From Saprospiraceae bacterium (GTDB lineage: Bacteria; Bacteroidota; Bacteroidia; Chitinophagales; Saprospiraceae), in NCBI GenBank assembly GCA_028285545.1, contig JANQPA010000003.1, positions 42,044 to 106,043 of the forward strand: 64,000 bases of DNA, given 5' to 3'. This document shows, in pieces, positions 44,150-52,772 of this stretch (the stretch's first letter is position 1; every line of letters starts with the position of its first letter). The translations under genes and the position numbers were made by a program. Below the pieces are notes generated by a model. That model did not search any database. It saw only the letters and a program-made list of their open reading frames with translations, and was not told the origin of the DNA.

Positions 44150-45067
44150 ATGAACTATAGATCATTGTTTTTATTTTTCCCCTTGGCATGTTTAGCTTTT
44201 CCAACAGTCATTTCAGCTCAAAACAAAAAGCATTCTAATGAAATGCATCCCTTTTGGTCACCAGATGGGAAAATGATTGTTTTTTACTCCAACCGTGCTG
44301 GCAATGAAGACATTTATACTATTTCCGTCGAAACCGGCCAAAAAACACAGCTTACCAATAATATTTCTGCTGATAGTCAGCCTACCTGGTCCCCAAATGG
44401 CCAATACATAGCTTTTGAATCGGATCGAAATGGAGATTATGATATTTACATTATCCGGCCTGATGGCACTGGATTAAAGCGGTTGACAAAAAGTCCTCTT
44501 AGAGAGATGACTCCCGCCTGGTCTCCGGATGGCAAAAAAATAGTTTACGAGGTAGATATCAATGGTAACTGGCAATTATTTACGCTTGATTTAAAATCTG
44601 GTAAAACTGAACAATTAACCGATACTGCTAAAGATCACCTGGCTGCCTGCTGGAGTCTGGATGGGGAGGAAATTTTCTATAGCTCCAGCCACCGAGGAGC
44701 CCATCAAACAGACGTGGAAATACAGGCCATTCATTTATCTAAAAAAAAGAATCGGGCAATTACACATCAATCCGGGGTAAGCTCAAATATCTCCATAGCA
44801 GAGGACATTTCTACAATGGTATTTAATACTCATCGAGATGGCAACTGGGAAATTTATAGTATGGAATTGAACGGTGAAAACCTCAAGAGATTAACTTTTA
44901 ATGAAGATAAAAGAGCTGATTTTGAGTTTTCCAATATTGATGGGGAGCCAGCCTTATCTCCCGATGGCCAGAAAATTGCCTTTTTAAGCGGTAGGGAAGG
45001 AAGTTTTGACATTTGCATAATGGATATTGACGGTAAAAACTTCAAAAATCTAACTAAAGAATGGTGA
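44150..45067 (+). CDS. exported TolB-like (PD40) beta-propeller protein, copy 1
   Basis: A 305-residue protein with a signal peptide ending VISAQN. It is made of six or so PD40/WD40-like blades with the pattern PxWSPDGKxIxFxSxRxGxxDIY: HPFWSPDGKMIVFYSNRAG, PTWSPNGQYIAFESDRNG, PAWSPDGKKIVYEVDING, and a last LSPDGQKIAFLSGREG. TolB itself has an extra N-terminal domain that is absent here. Probably a periplasmic binding scaffold or DPP-IV-like propeller without a protease. It is followed after 74 bp by a homologue in the same orientation, so they likely arose by tandem duplication. Confidence 0.84.
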   Translation: MNYRSLFLFFPLACLAFPTVISAQNKKHSNEMHPFWSPDGKMIVFYSNRAGNEDIYTISVETGQKTQLTNNISADSQPTWSPNGQYIAFESDRNGDYDIYIIRPDGTGLKRLTKSPLREMTPAWSPDGKKIVYEVDINGNWQLFTLDLKSGKTEQLTDTAKDHLAACWSLDGEEIFYSSSHRGAHQTDVEIQAIHLSKKKNRAITHQSGVSSNISIAEDISTMVFNTHRDGNWEIYSMELNGENLKRLTFNEDKRADFEFSNIDGEPALSPDGQKIAFLSGREGSFDICIMDIDGKNFKNLTKEW

Positions 45068-45141
45068 TGGCCTGCACCTGCGTTTTCTCAAAAAATTATT
45101 AGGTCTAATTTTCAATCATATAAATTCAATTGGCTGTCATT

Positions 45142-46041
45142 ATGAAAATTAAATTATTTCTTGTTCTAATAATTATTTTATGGGCAGTATATCCTGGTTT
45201 CTGTCAGGAAGAAAAACCCCAGAGTACACATCCCGTTTGGTCTCCTGATGGCAGCAAAATTGCCTTCATCAACAATCATTTTGGAGTGGAAAATAAGAAT
45301 GCCATCAATTTTGAGGTTTATACCATGAATGCGGACGGCTCCAACATTAAAAGACATACCATTAACACTGCTTTCGAAGCAGAAATATGCTGGTCTCCGA
45401 ATGGCCAAAATCTCGCATTCAAATCCTACCGAGATAAAAATGACGAAGTCTATCTGTTGGATTTAACATCAGGTGAACAAACCAATATTTCCAATCATCA
45501 GGCTAGGGATGGGGGTCCTGTATGGAGTAATAATGGCAAATTCATCTACTTTTACTCCGATAAAGATCATGAAAAGGGCGAGCTTTATCGGTTTAAAATC
45601 AAGAATAAAAAAATCAAAAGAATCACTCGTAATGACTTCCGGGAATCTGGAGCAGTGTGGTCCCCTAATGGTAAGCAGGTCGCATTTGTATCTGACATAG
45701 ATGGGGATGATGACATTTATATCATGGATGTTTCTGGTAAAAATTTAAGACAGCTTACCAATAATGAACTAAATGACTGGTATCCGCAGTGGTCTCCGGA
45801 TGGCCGGCAAATCATCTTTACTTATGGTGATTGGGAAACCGATATTTGGGAGACTCGGATCATTGACCTTGACGGGTCGAACGAAAAAACCTTGATTAAA
45901 GAAGTGGATAGTGGCAATGCAAATTGGCATCCAGATGGTTCTAAAATTGTATTCGCCTCCGGCAAATCTGGTTATGGAGAAATTTATATTCTTGATTTAA
46001 AGACAGGAAAAGAAGAAAAAATTACGGATAAGGCTAAATGA
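45142..46041 (+). CDS. exported TolB-like (PD40) beta-propeller protein, copy 2
   Basis: The ATG at 45142 is preferred over a TTG at 45130 and gives 299 residues with signal peptide MKIKLFLVLIIILWAV ending GFCQ. The blades follow the same PD40 pattern as the neighbour: HPVWSPDGSKIAFINNHFG, ICWSPNGQNLAFKSYRD, AVWSPNGKQVAFVSDIDGDD, and WHPDGSKIVFASGKSG. No catalytic triad is visible. The pair may bind a common partner, or each other. A pair of small palindromes follows. Confidence 0.84.
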   Translation: MKIKLFLVLIIILWAVYPGFCQEEKPQSTHPVWSPDGSKIAFINNHFGVENKNAINFEVYTMNADGSNIKRHTINTAFEAEICWSPNGQNLAFKSYRDKNDEVYLLDLTSGEQTNISNHQARDGGPVWSNNGKFIYFYSDKDHEKGELYRFKIKNKKIKRITRNDFRESGAVWSPNGKQVAFVSDIDGDDDIYIMDVSGKNLRQLTNNELNDWYPQWSPDGRQIIFTYGDWETDIWETRIIDLDGSNEKTLIKEVDSGNANWHPDGSKIVFASGKSGYGEIYILDLKTGKEEKITDKAK

Positions 46042-46084
46042 TAGAAAATTAAAAGCATCCTTTCTTTTTTAAAAACTTGCTGGT

Positions 46085-46134
46085 GGCGATTTCCAAATCG
46101 CCTCACATATTATATAGCCAGTTTCCAAACTGGC
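46085..46134. repeat. twin REP-like palindromes
   Basis: GGCGATTTCCAAATCGCC (46085-46102) and GCCAGTTTCCAAACTGGC (46117-46134) are perfect palindromes with the same TTTCCAAA core and 14 bp between them. They lie after the TolB-like gene and could act as a terminator or mRNA-end protector. Confidence 0.7.
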
Positions 46135-46261
46135 GTTAACAAGAATTTAAATTTCACCTGAATCCATTTTGAAGATTTTTCTGAACTTTGTAGGACAATT
46201 AGGGGCTAAAGTGTACTTTATATATGAAGCCATTACCTTAATTATTCACAAATACGTCTTC

Positions 46262-46900
46262 ATGATACGAGTAGCCATAGTTGATGACCATAAATTGTTG
46301 ATCGATGGGCTCAAGTTAATCATCGGCCAGGAAGAGGATATTGAAATTGTCTTTGTTGCCTATAATGGTCAACAAATCATTAGCCAATTAGAAGAAGACA
46401 ACGTTGATATCGTTTTGCTAGATATTGATCTGCCCGTCTTGAATGGGATTGAAACTTGTAAGGTCATCAAGGAACGTTTTCCAGAGACAAAAGTTTTGGT
46501 TTTGACCACCCATGACAAAGGTGCCTTCATACAACAAATGCTCAAAGCTGGTGCATTAGGATATGTTCTAAAAAATGCCGCTCCCGAAGAATTGGTCATT
46601 GCTATTCGAAAAGTCAATGAAGGAATTACCTATTTAACACCAGAGGCCAATTTGACCTTAATGAACACCTTAAGAAATGAACACAATCAAAAGCAAACCT
46701 TTCTACCAGAACTAACAAGAAGGGAAAAAGAGATCCTGAATCTCATTGCCGATGAATTGACTACCAAAGAAATTGCCCAAAAACTCCATTTAAGTGAAAA
46801 TACTATTGAAACTCACCGCCGAAATTTACTTTCAAAAATGAATGTCCGTAATGTTGCTGGTTTAATTAAAGTAGCCTTGAGTCGTGGTTTGATCAAATAA
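46262..46900 (+). CDS. NarL/FixJ-type response regulator, system 3
   Basis: The ATG at 46262 (MIRVAIVDDHKLLIDGLK) is the family start, giving 212 residues; an open frame upstream to 46169 has no receiver similarity. The receiver has the phospho-acceptor Asp in VDIVLLDIDLPVLNG and the Lys in GYVLKNAAPEEL; the LuxR domain has ELTRREKEILNLIADELTTK and KLHLSENTIETHRRNLL. Its likely partner is the TPR histidine kinase at 48086-50065, whose HisKA_3 domain suits this class; a CARDB protein gene lies between. Confidence 0.9.
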   Translation: MIRVAIVDDHKLLIDGLKLIIGQEEDIEIVFVAYNGQQIISQLEEDNVDIVLLDIDLPVLNGIETCKVIKERFPETKVLVLTTHDKGAFIQQMLKAGALGYVLKNAAPEELVIAIRKVNEGITYLTPEANLTLMNTLRNEHNQKQTFLPELTRREKEILNLIADELTTKEIAQKLHLSENTIETHRRNLLSKMNVRNVAGLIKVALSRGLIK

Positions 46901-46914
46901 GAGGCTATCCTGAA

Positions 46915-46954
46915 GCTTACCAATCCCTGCATTTCATTTCGGGCTTAGTAATCT
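46915..46954. repeat. dispersed palindromic repeat, right half (copy B)
   Basis: The 40 bases starting GCTTACCAATCCC and ending CGGGCTTAGTAATCT match 12759-12798 of copy A with a single mismatch. The left half of the palindrome is missing here. It lies 14 bp after the response regulator stop. Confidence 0.65.
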
Positions 46955-47121
46955 TTTAATGGGTGCAAGTCCGTTTGTCAATACCCTTCCTTTCCAAATC
47001 GATCCTTTCCAAGGCCAACTAACGGAAAACCGTGAATTAGCATATTCAAGGTTTCCACCGACGACTACCTACAAATAATGAGTCAATTTGCTGGTATTAT
47101 TTAAACCAAAAAATCAACATT

Positions 47122-47889
47122 ATGAAAAATTTATTCATTTCATCCAGAAAATCCAGCTTTGTCCTTTTGTTAGGTCTGATGTTTTGTTTTACCATTGCCA
47201 ATGGAAAAGCTGAAGTATTCCCCTCCGCCGCAAAGGCCGATTTAAGGGTCTCAAAAATTATTCCTTCAGGGGGTTTGTGCGCTGGCTCAAAAAATAAAAT
47301 CCGAGTTACTATTACCAACCATCAACCTGCTGGGGTAAAAAAGAAAATCCCAGTGATACTATTTGTTTCTATGGCTGGTCAAACTCCCAAATCCTATGTG
47401 GGATATGTAAAAACAGGCATAGGGCCCAATGATTACAATGGTAGAAGTGTTTATTTTAGCAATGTTTACCTAGGGGCAACTGGATCAGTAACTTTTAAGG
47501 CTCATGTAAATCCAGACGCAGAAATACTGGAAACAGTGTATAATAATAATACGAGAATTAAAAAGTTTAATGTCACCAAAAAATGTGGTACCAATTCTCC
47601 GCCTACCAATACCAAAAAATCAAAAGTTACATTTACTACTTTCAAAAATGGAACCTGGAGCGGCGGGAACTATCAAGCTGTGGCAGGGGCAAGCATTACG
47701 GTGAAAAAAGGCACTCAAACTGTAGGGTCTGGCACAACAGGTTCAAATGGAAAAGTCACCATCTCTAATTTGCCGGTAGGAAGTGTAAAAATTTATGTCA
47801 ACAAGAATGGGTGCAGCAATATCAGCCAAACATATATGGTACCAAGCTATCCGGGAAAAAAGAATATACCCTTGAATTGTTCAAATTAA
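47122..47889 (+). CDS. secreted CARDB-domain protein
   Basis: A 255-residue exported protein. A signal peptide (about 1-30, ending NGKAEV) is followed by a CARDB-type immunoglobulin-like domain (about 38-155: ADLRVSKIIPSGGLCAGSKN, KIRVTITNHQPAGVKKKIPV, and the NPDAEILETVYNNNTRIKKF ending typical of CARDB). Residues about 165-255 form a small carboxypeptidase-regulatory or PEGA-like beta domain (GASITVKKGTQTVGSGTTG, KVTISNLPVGSVKIYVNK). No T9SS tail is seen. It lies between a response regulator and a sensor kinase gene, so it may be their output or an accessory of signal sensing. Function unknown. Confidence 0.75.
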   Translation: MKNLFISSRKSSFVLLLGLMFCFTIANGKAEVFPSAAKADLRVSKIIPSGGLCAGSKNKIRVTITNHQPAGVKKKIPVILFVSMAGQTPKSYVGYVKTGIGPNDYNGRSVYFSNVYLGATGSVTFKAHVNPDAEILETVYNNNTRIKKFNVTKKCGTNSPPTNTKKSKVTFTTFKNGTWSGGNYQAVAGASITVKKGTQTVGSGTTGSNGKVTISNLPVGSVKIYVNKNGCSNISQTYMVPSYPGKKNIPLNCSN

Positions 47890-47926
47890 TACAAGAACTG
47901 ATTTAAACTTATTGTAAGGATAATAT

Positions 47927-48014
47927 ATTTCTATCTTATTTCTACTTTATCTCGTACTTTTTTGGCCTAGGGCCAAAAAAGTACCTATTTCCCTAAAATT
48001 GGGCATGACTTATG
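47927..48014. repeat. modular intergenic repeat, copy 2, with terminator-like hairpin
   Basis: The flanking modules at 47927-47950 and 47986-48014 match those at 35253-35276 and 35313-35341. Between them is GTACTTTTTTGGCC (47954-47967) pairing perfectly with 47971-47984 around a 3-base loop, a strong hairpin 65 bp after the CARDB gene that could terminate it. Confidence 0.65.
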
Positions 48015-48085
48015 TACGCCCTCCATCAGGTCTGTCAATAAAAGTATAATTCGTATCTTTTAGTGATTACCAGATTTTTAACCCT

Positions 48086-50065
48086 ATGAAATCAAGGTAT
48101 TTATTGTTCATCATTTTGTGGATTCCCTATTGCTTGTTTACTCAAACAACGGTGTTGGATAGCATTCGAAAAGAAATCATTCGTGCTGAAACCGATTCAG
48201 CCCGGGTATACTGGCATGGACGTATGGTTTGGAATTCGTTTAATTTTCATACCGACACCGTAGAGATCCACCTCCAAAAAGCCAAACTCATTAATAGCAC
48301 CCTGGAAGATCAAGCCATGGCCATCAAACTTAAACATTACCATGGGCTTTTGCACCGGGTGCGAGGAGAATATGCGGCAGCCATCGATACCTTCAAACAG
48401 GTGGCTGCTCATTATGAACAAAGGAATGATAGTCTTGCCATGTCAGGCTCCTTATTTAACCTTGGGGTCATATATAGTTATATTGGGAATTATGAGAAAA
48501 GCCTTGAATATTATTATAAGGACCTGAGAATACATGAAAAAAATAATAATCAGGGGTATGTAGCCAACGCCTGGAATAGTATTGGCATCATTCACAAAAA
48601 CCGAAAGAATTATACTGAAGCTATTAAATGCTATAACAAAGCCCAGGAAATCTATGAAAATGAAGTAGAAAATCCTGGAATGCTTGCTACTGTTTACAAT
48701 AATAAAGCTAATGTTTTCCTGGAGCTGGGGGATTTTGACCAAGTCCAATATTTTGCAGAAAAAAGCAAAAAAATAGATGAACAAATAGAACGTCCCTGGG
48801 GTATTGCCCATAGTTTAAATACCCTTGGCATAGCTGCTCGCGAAACGGGTGATTACTCCACAGCAGAAAAAATGGCTAAACGAGCCATTGAAATTAATCA
48901 GAAGCTTAACCAACCACAAGAGTTATCAAACGCCTATTTGAACTATGGCGAAGTAATGCTGGCCAGGCGAAATTTTCCACTTGCTAAACTATTTATTTAT
49001 AGGGCAATCGCCTTATCCGATAGTATTGATTATGTTCTTGGGTTAAAACAAGGTTACCAATCCTTGACTGAATTGTTCGAATCACAAAATCAATTCCAGG
49101 AAGCATACAAGGCACAGCAAAATTTCATCATCTTTCAGGACAGCATCCTCAATCAGGAAAAAGTGAGATCTATGAAAAACCTGGAAATTCAATATGAAGT
49201 TGAAAAACAGGAATTGACTTTGAACAAACTCACCCAAGAAAACCAATTACAAGGACAGATAAACCAAAGGATCCGGCAAAGTAATATTGCATGGACCATT
49301 GCCTCCACTCTTTTTGCTTTACTGTTTTTAATTTCCATTTATTGGTACCGGAATCGCCTTGCCAAAAATAAATTACTGGCTACTAAAGAAGCTGCACTTC
49401 AACAGGCACAAATCCAACAGTTAGAGCAAAAGCAAAAAGTACTCACCCTAAATGCCATGATAAATGGACAAGAGGAAGAAAGACAGCGCATCGCTAAAGA
49501 TTTGCATGATAGCCTTGGAAGTTTGTTGACAACAGTAAAACTGAATTTTAAAGCCATCCACCAAAGAACTAAAAAACTAGAAAAAGTCAATGGATACGAA
49601 AAGGTTGATGAATTATTAGACCATGCCAGCCAGGAAGTAAGAAGAATATCACAGGACATGATGCCGGATGTATTGAAGATTAGTTTATCTGAAGGAATTA
49701 AGGAAATTGCAAATAATATTCAAGCTTCTTCTTCCATTACTGTTAATTTCCAAGAGTTTGGTACCAAGTCCAGCTCTCTTACTAATGCCCAGAAAGTGAT
49801 GGTCTACCGCATTGTCCAGGAGTTGACACAAAACGCGCTCAAACATGCATCCGCCAGCCATATTATTCTTCAGTTGAGTTGGCTAGGAGATCGTCTGCAG
49901 GTTGTTGTTGAAGATAATGGTCTGGGCTTTGATCCGGAAAATGTTAAAAAGGGCCTCGGACTGAGAAGTATTCAATCAAGAACGGAATACTTAAAAGGAG
50001 AATTGGACCTAGATAGTAAACCAGGAATCGGCACAACCATTACGATTGACATCCCAACTTTATAA
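48086..50065 (+). CDS. TPR-containing sensor histidine kinase, system 3
   Basis: A 659-residue kinase. A signal peptide (about 1-20) precedes periplasmic TPR repeats (about 70-340; units such as SGSLFNLGVIYSYIGNYEKS, AWNSIGIIHKNRKNYTEAI, VYNNKANVFLELGDFDQV). A coiled-coil leads into one membrane helix (about 400-420). The cytoplasmic part has HisKA_3 with His474 in DLHDSLGSLLTTVKLNF and an ATPase domain with VQELTQNALKHASA, EDNGLGFD and GLGLRSIQSRTEYLKG. It should phosphorylate a NarL-type regulator; the one at 46262-46900 is nearest. Confidence 0.9.
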   Translation: MKSRYLLFIILWIPYCLFTQTTVLDSIRKEIIRAETDSARVYWHGRMVWNSFNFHTDTVEIHLQKAKLINSTLEDQAMAIKLKHYHGLLHRVRGEYAAAIDTFKQVAAHYEQRNDSLAMSGSLFNLGVIYSYIGNYEKSLEYYYKDLRIHEKNNNQGYVANAWNSIGIIHKNRKNYTEAIKCYNKAQEIYENEVENPGMLATVYNNKANVFLELGDFDQVQYFAEKSKKIDEQIERPWGIAHSLNTLGIAARETGDYSTAEKMAKRAIEINQKLNQPQELSNAYLNYGEVMLARRNFPLAKLFIYRAIALSDSIDYVLGLKQGYQSLTELFESQNQFQEAYKAQQNFIIFQDSILNQEKVRSMKNLEIQYEVEKQELTLNKLTQENQLQGQINQRIRQSNIAWTIASTLFALLFLISIYWYRNRLAKNKLLATKEAALQQAQIQQLEQKQKVLTLNAMINGQEEERQRIAKDLHDSLGSLLTTVKLNFKAIHQRTKKLEKVNGYEKVDELLDHASQEVRRISQDMMPDVLKISLSEGIKEIANNIQASSSITVNFQEFGTKSSSLTNAQKVMVYRIVQELTQNALKHASASHIILQLSWLGDRLQVVVEDNGLGFDPENVKKGLGLRSIQSRTEYLKGELDLDSKPGIGTTITIDIPTL

Positions 50066-50133
50066 AGAATTCATTTTCAACCAATCTTTTTCCAAATTTG
50101 TAGTTTTTATTGGTGCAAAGGATGTCATCTTAA

Positions 50134-50865
50134 TTATTTAAATTTTTCAATTTCTTCACTTATTTCTCCCACAAGTTGATGAGCCTTTTTAATAATAACT
50201 TTTTCATAATTTTCAATTGTCTCCCCAATTATATGTCCATTTTGTTGTACTAAAACTTTAAAATCATCATCGATCTTCAATTTTTCATAATCTCTTGGAG
50301 TTGCCGAATCATAGATCTTGAAAGTATTGAATTTTTTCATCATGTCATTAAATAAAGGGGTATTATTTAGATACTGCCTGTCTTTTAAAAACTCGCTCAA
50401 CCAGGTATAATGGACCCCATACAACACAGAAATATTCATTCTTAGTGAATCATTGGTAATAATATTCACTCCAGTTGAATTCAGTAACTCAAAACCACTT
50501 GTTACAGGATCAAAATTGGCTGATGAGGGCAACCAGGCAAAATGTTTGGCCAAAGAATCCTGGTAAGGCAAATCATTATTCAAGTGATCCAAAATTATTT
50601 GAGAAGATTTATAGGTATGATTTAAGTATTTCAAATTTTGAATGTGTTCTATATTCAAATCTTGAAGCAAGTTATCTTTTATTTCCCCAAGAATTTCAAT
50701 TTCTAATTTTCGTTCTTCTCTAAATTGACTCCAATCGTTTAATTGAAGGGCAATTAGAATGCCAATGACAACCAAGGCAATTTCTCCAAGTGCATAAATC
50801 AAGTATTTTTTCAAACTCCCTTCAATCAGCAATTTTTGCCTAATCTTTCTAAAGAATTTTAGCAT
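50134..50865 (-). CDS. DUF6090-type membrane protein
   Basis: The ATG at 50865 (MLKFFRKIRQKLLIEGSLKK) is the usual start for this family and gives 243 residues; an ATG at 50922 would add 19. The pattern is a basic N-terminus, one membrane helix (YALGEIALVVIGILIALQLN, about 22-42), the conserved NDWSQFREERKLEIEIL block, and a helical domain of about 190 residues facing the periplasm or cytoplasm. Such proteins are very common in Bacteroidota, often in several copies, with no known function. It is convergent with the TPR kinase and upstream of nothing obvious. Family recognition is from memory. Confidence 0.75.
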   Translation of the reverse strand: MLKFFRKIRQKLLIEGSLKKYLIYALGEIALVVIGILIALQLNDWSQFREERKLEIEILGEIKDNLLQDLNIEHIQNLKYLNHTYKSSQIILDHLNNDLPYQDSLAKHFAWLPSSANFDPVTSGFELLNSTGVNIITNDSLRMNISVLYGVHYTWLSEFLKDRQYLNNTPLFNDMMKKFNTFKIYDSATPRDYEKLKIDDDFKVLVQQNGHIIGETIENYEKVIIKKAHQLVGEISEEIEKFK

Positions 50866-50984
50866 TGATCTCAATTTGGGCTTAATTATTTTACCATACC
50901 TAAAACTACACATTTCTTTCAAGGCTCAATGTACCCTATGCCAAAAAACACCCAACACCCAATACCCAATACTCACTACTAATT

Positions 50985-51740
50985 TCAATTTCCCTCAAAC
51001 CACTTCTTAAAATCAGCTACTCGTTCACGACTTACAATAATGTCTTTATCCACTTTCACCTGCATGCTTACCTTTAATCGGCTATTGGAGTACATAATGA
51101 CATCAACTATGGCTGAGAAATTTAGGATGTAGGTTCGGCTGGCCCGGAAAAATTGTTTATCATCCAGGATTTTTTCCAAATCTTCCAGTTTAAAATCTAT
51201 CGTAAATTTTTTACCCTGCTTGGTAATTAGAAATACAGTCCGGCCTTCAGCATAAAAAAGGGTAATATCTTCACTTTGAATAGAACGAATGTGCTTGCCC
51301 AGGCGCACCAAAAAGCGGTCTTTTATTTTCTTTTTCTGAAATGCCTGAGAAGCGATTTCTAAAGTATTTGCAGACAGATAAGTCTTCAAATTCTTCAGTT
51401 TGTTGAGGGCCTTAGAAACTTCAGTAAAAGTAATGGGCTTTAAGATATAATCAATACTGTTGACCTTAAAAGCATCAATAGCATATTCGTCAAAAGCAGT
51501 GACAAAAATGACCGGTTTGTTAATCTTTACCTGATTAAAAATATCAAAGCTCAGGCCATCCGTCAATTGGATGTCCAAAAAGGCCAGATCAAAATCCTGA
51601 GGGTGGTTTTGTATCCAATTTACAGCATCAGCTATGCTTACTAAACGGGCCACCACTTTAAAAGAGGCGTCATATTTTAGAATATAGCGCTCCAACTTCT
51701 CCAAAGCCGGAATTTCGTCTTCAACTATTATTACCTTCAT
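50985..51740 (-). CDS. LytTR-type response regulator
   Basis: A 251-residue regulator. The receiver domain (about 1-120) has EDEIPALEKLERYI, the phospho-acceptor Asp in FDLAFLDIQLTDGLSF and the Lys in IDYILKPITF. The C-terminal LytTR domain (about 145-250) has the DRFLVRLGKHIRSI opening, DITLFYAEGRTVFL, and the FFRASRTYILNF block that contacts DNA through beta strands. It is 3 bp downstream of the pseudokinase gene, third in a three-gene operon, so it is the output of the LytS-type kinase at 52769-53830. Confidence 0.92.
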   Translation of the reverse strand: MKVIIVEDEIPALEKLERYILKYDASFKVVARLVSIADAVNWIQNHPQDFDLAFLDIQLTDGLSFDIFNQVKINKPVIFVTAFDEYAIDAFKVNSIDYILKPITFTEVSKALNKLKNLKTYLSANTLEIASQAFQKKKIKDRFLVRLGKHIRSIQSEDITLFYAEGRTVFLITKQGKKFTIDFKLEDLEKILDDKQFFRASRTYILNFSAIVDVIMYSNSRLKVSMQVKVDKDIIVSRERVADFKKWFEGN

Positions 51741-51743
51741 TCT

Positions 51744-52772
51744 TTAAGTCTTGGCTTGCATTTTTAATTTAGGAATTCTAATTCTCCTGGTGTTCTCATC
51801 CTCTAGAATGTCAATATTCTGGCTTGAATAAACTTTATAAACCTGGCGGATGGCCATAATCTCTTCCGAATCAAAAGATTGATGGATGCTATCATTATGA
51901 TCATAATTTACTTCCAAAGACTCTTCTGTTTCTGTTAATCGAATAATAAGGGGTATCTCAGCTGAAATGATGGTGCTCCTGATTATTTGTTCGATAATTT
52001 TGAGCAAACTGCCTGGGACAAATAAAAAACTAGACTGTATGGAATTTTGCACCTGAACCTTGCGATAGGGTAAATAATTCATCAGCTGAACAAATCGATT
52101 CATGACCAGGAGCTCTTCTTCCACTTCAACCAATTGTCGATCTTTTCTGGTTAAAATATAGCGGTAGGTTGCTGCAATGTGGTCCACCAGATCATCAACT
52201 TTTTCCTTTTCTCTCCGAATTAAAACAATTAAGGCTTCAAAACAATCCATTAACAGATCCGGATTTATTCCCTCTTTGAACTGTTTAAAATCATCTTGTA
52301 TCAGTTGTTTTAATAAAAGTTCATTATTGAGTTTCGAAGTGTTAACCTGGTGAAGATATTGGTAACTGATATGCAGTAAAATATAAACTATCGTTACCAT
52401 ACAATATATACTGTTAAACATCCACAATTCTTCAGTATTTGGAGAAAAGCCCAGAACATATTTATAATAACTTCGAACACTCAGACTTACAAGAACCACA
52501 CTTAATGCAAGAGAAGCAAGCAGTTGAATCAGAAGTCCATAAAAAGTAAGAGTGTTTTTAGCCAATTGCCGATAAAGCCACAGGAGGAATATGGAAGATT
52601 CCTGGATAAGTAAGGATAAGCCTATACAAAAATAAAGTTCTTCTCCCAGGAACTGATCCTGCAATTGCTCAACATTATTGTTGATGAGTAATATCAGTAA
52701 ATAGACAACTATCCCACTGAAAACGGGGCTAAGAAGCCGGAATAATGGATTATTTATCAGTCGTCTTTTCAT
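51744..52772 (-). CDS. LytS-like membrane protein, probable pseudokinase
   Basis: A 342-residue protein with about four membrane helices (residues 15-140) and a C-terminal region aligned with the His_kinase domain of LytS-type sensors. Where the active kinase has the HFLFNNLN box, this one reads INPDLLMDCFEAL, with Asp172 in place of the phospho-acceptor His. The ATP-binding N box, usually LLENAVKH-like, is reduced to LLKIIEQIIRSTII and no DxGxG box is seen. It therefore probably cannot phosphorylate itself. It overlaps the active kinase gene by 4 bp (ATGA) and precedes the regulator gene by 3 bp, so it may dimerise with and tune the active kinase. Confidence 0.8.
   Translation of the reverse strand: MKRRLINNPLFRLLSPVFSGIVVYLLILLINNNVEQLQDQFLGEELYFCIGLSLLIQESSIFLLWLYRQLAKNTLTFYGLLIQLLASLALSVVLVSLSVRSYYKYVLGFSPNTEELWMFNSIYCMVTIVYILLHISYQYLHQVNTSKLNNELLLKQLIQDDFKQFKEGINPDLLMDCFEALIVLIRREKEKVDDLVDHIAATYRYILTRKDRQLVEVEEELLVMNRFVQLMNYLPYRKVQVQNSIQSSFLFVPGSLLKIIEQIIRSTIISAEIPLIIRLTETEESLEVNYDHNDSIHQSFDSEEIMAIRQVYKVYSSQNIDILEDENTRRIRIPKLKMQAKT

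Noticed and set aside
46169..46261. N-terminal extension of the system 3 response regulator
   Set aside because: The receiver domain begins at the ATG at 46262; the extra 31 residues read through intergenic-looking sequence.
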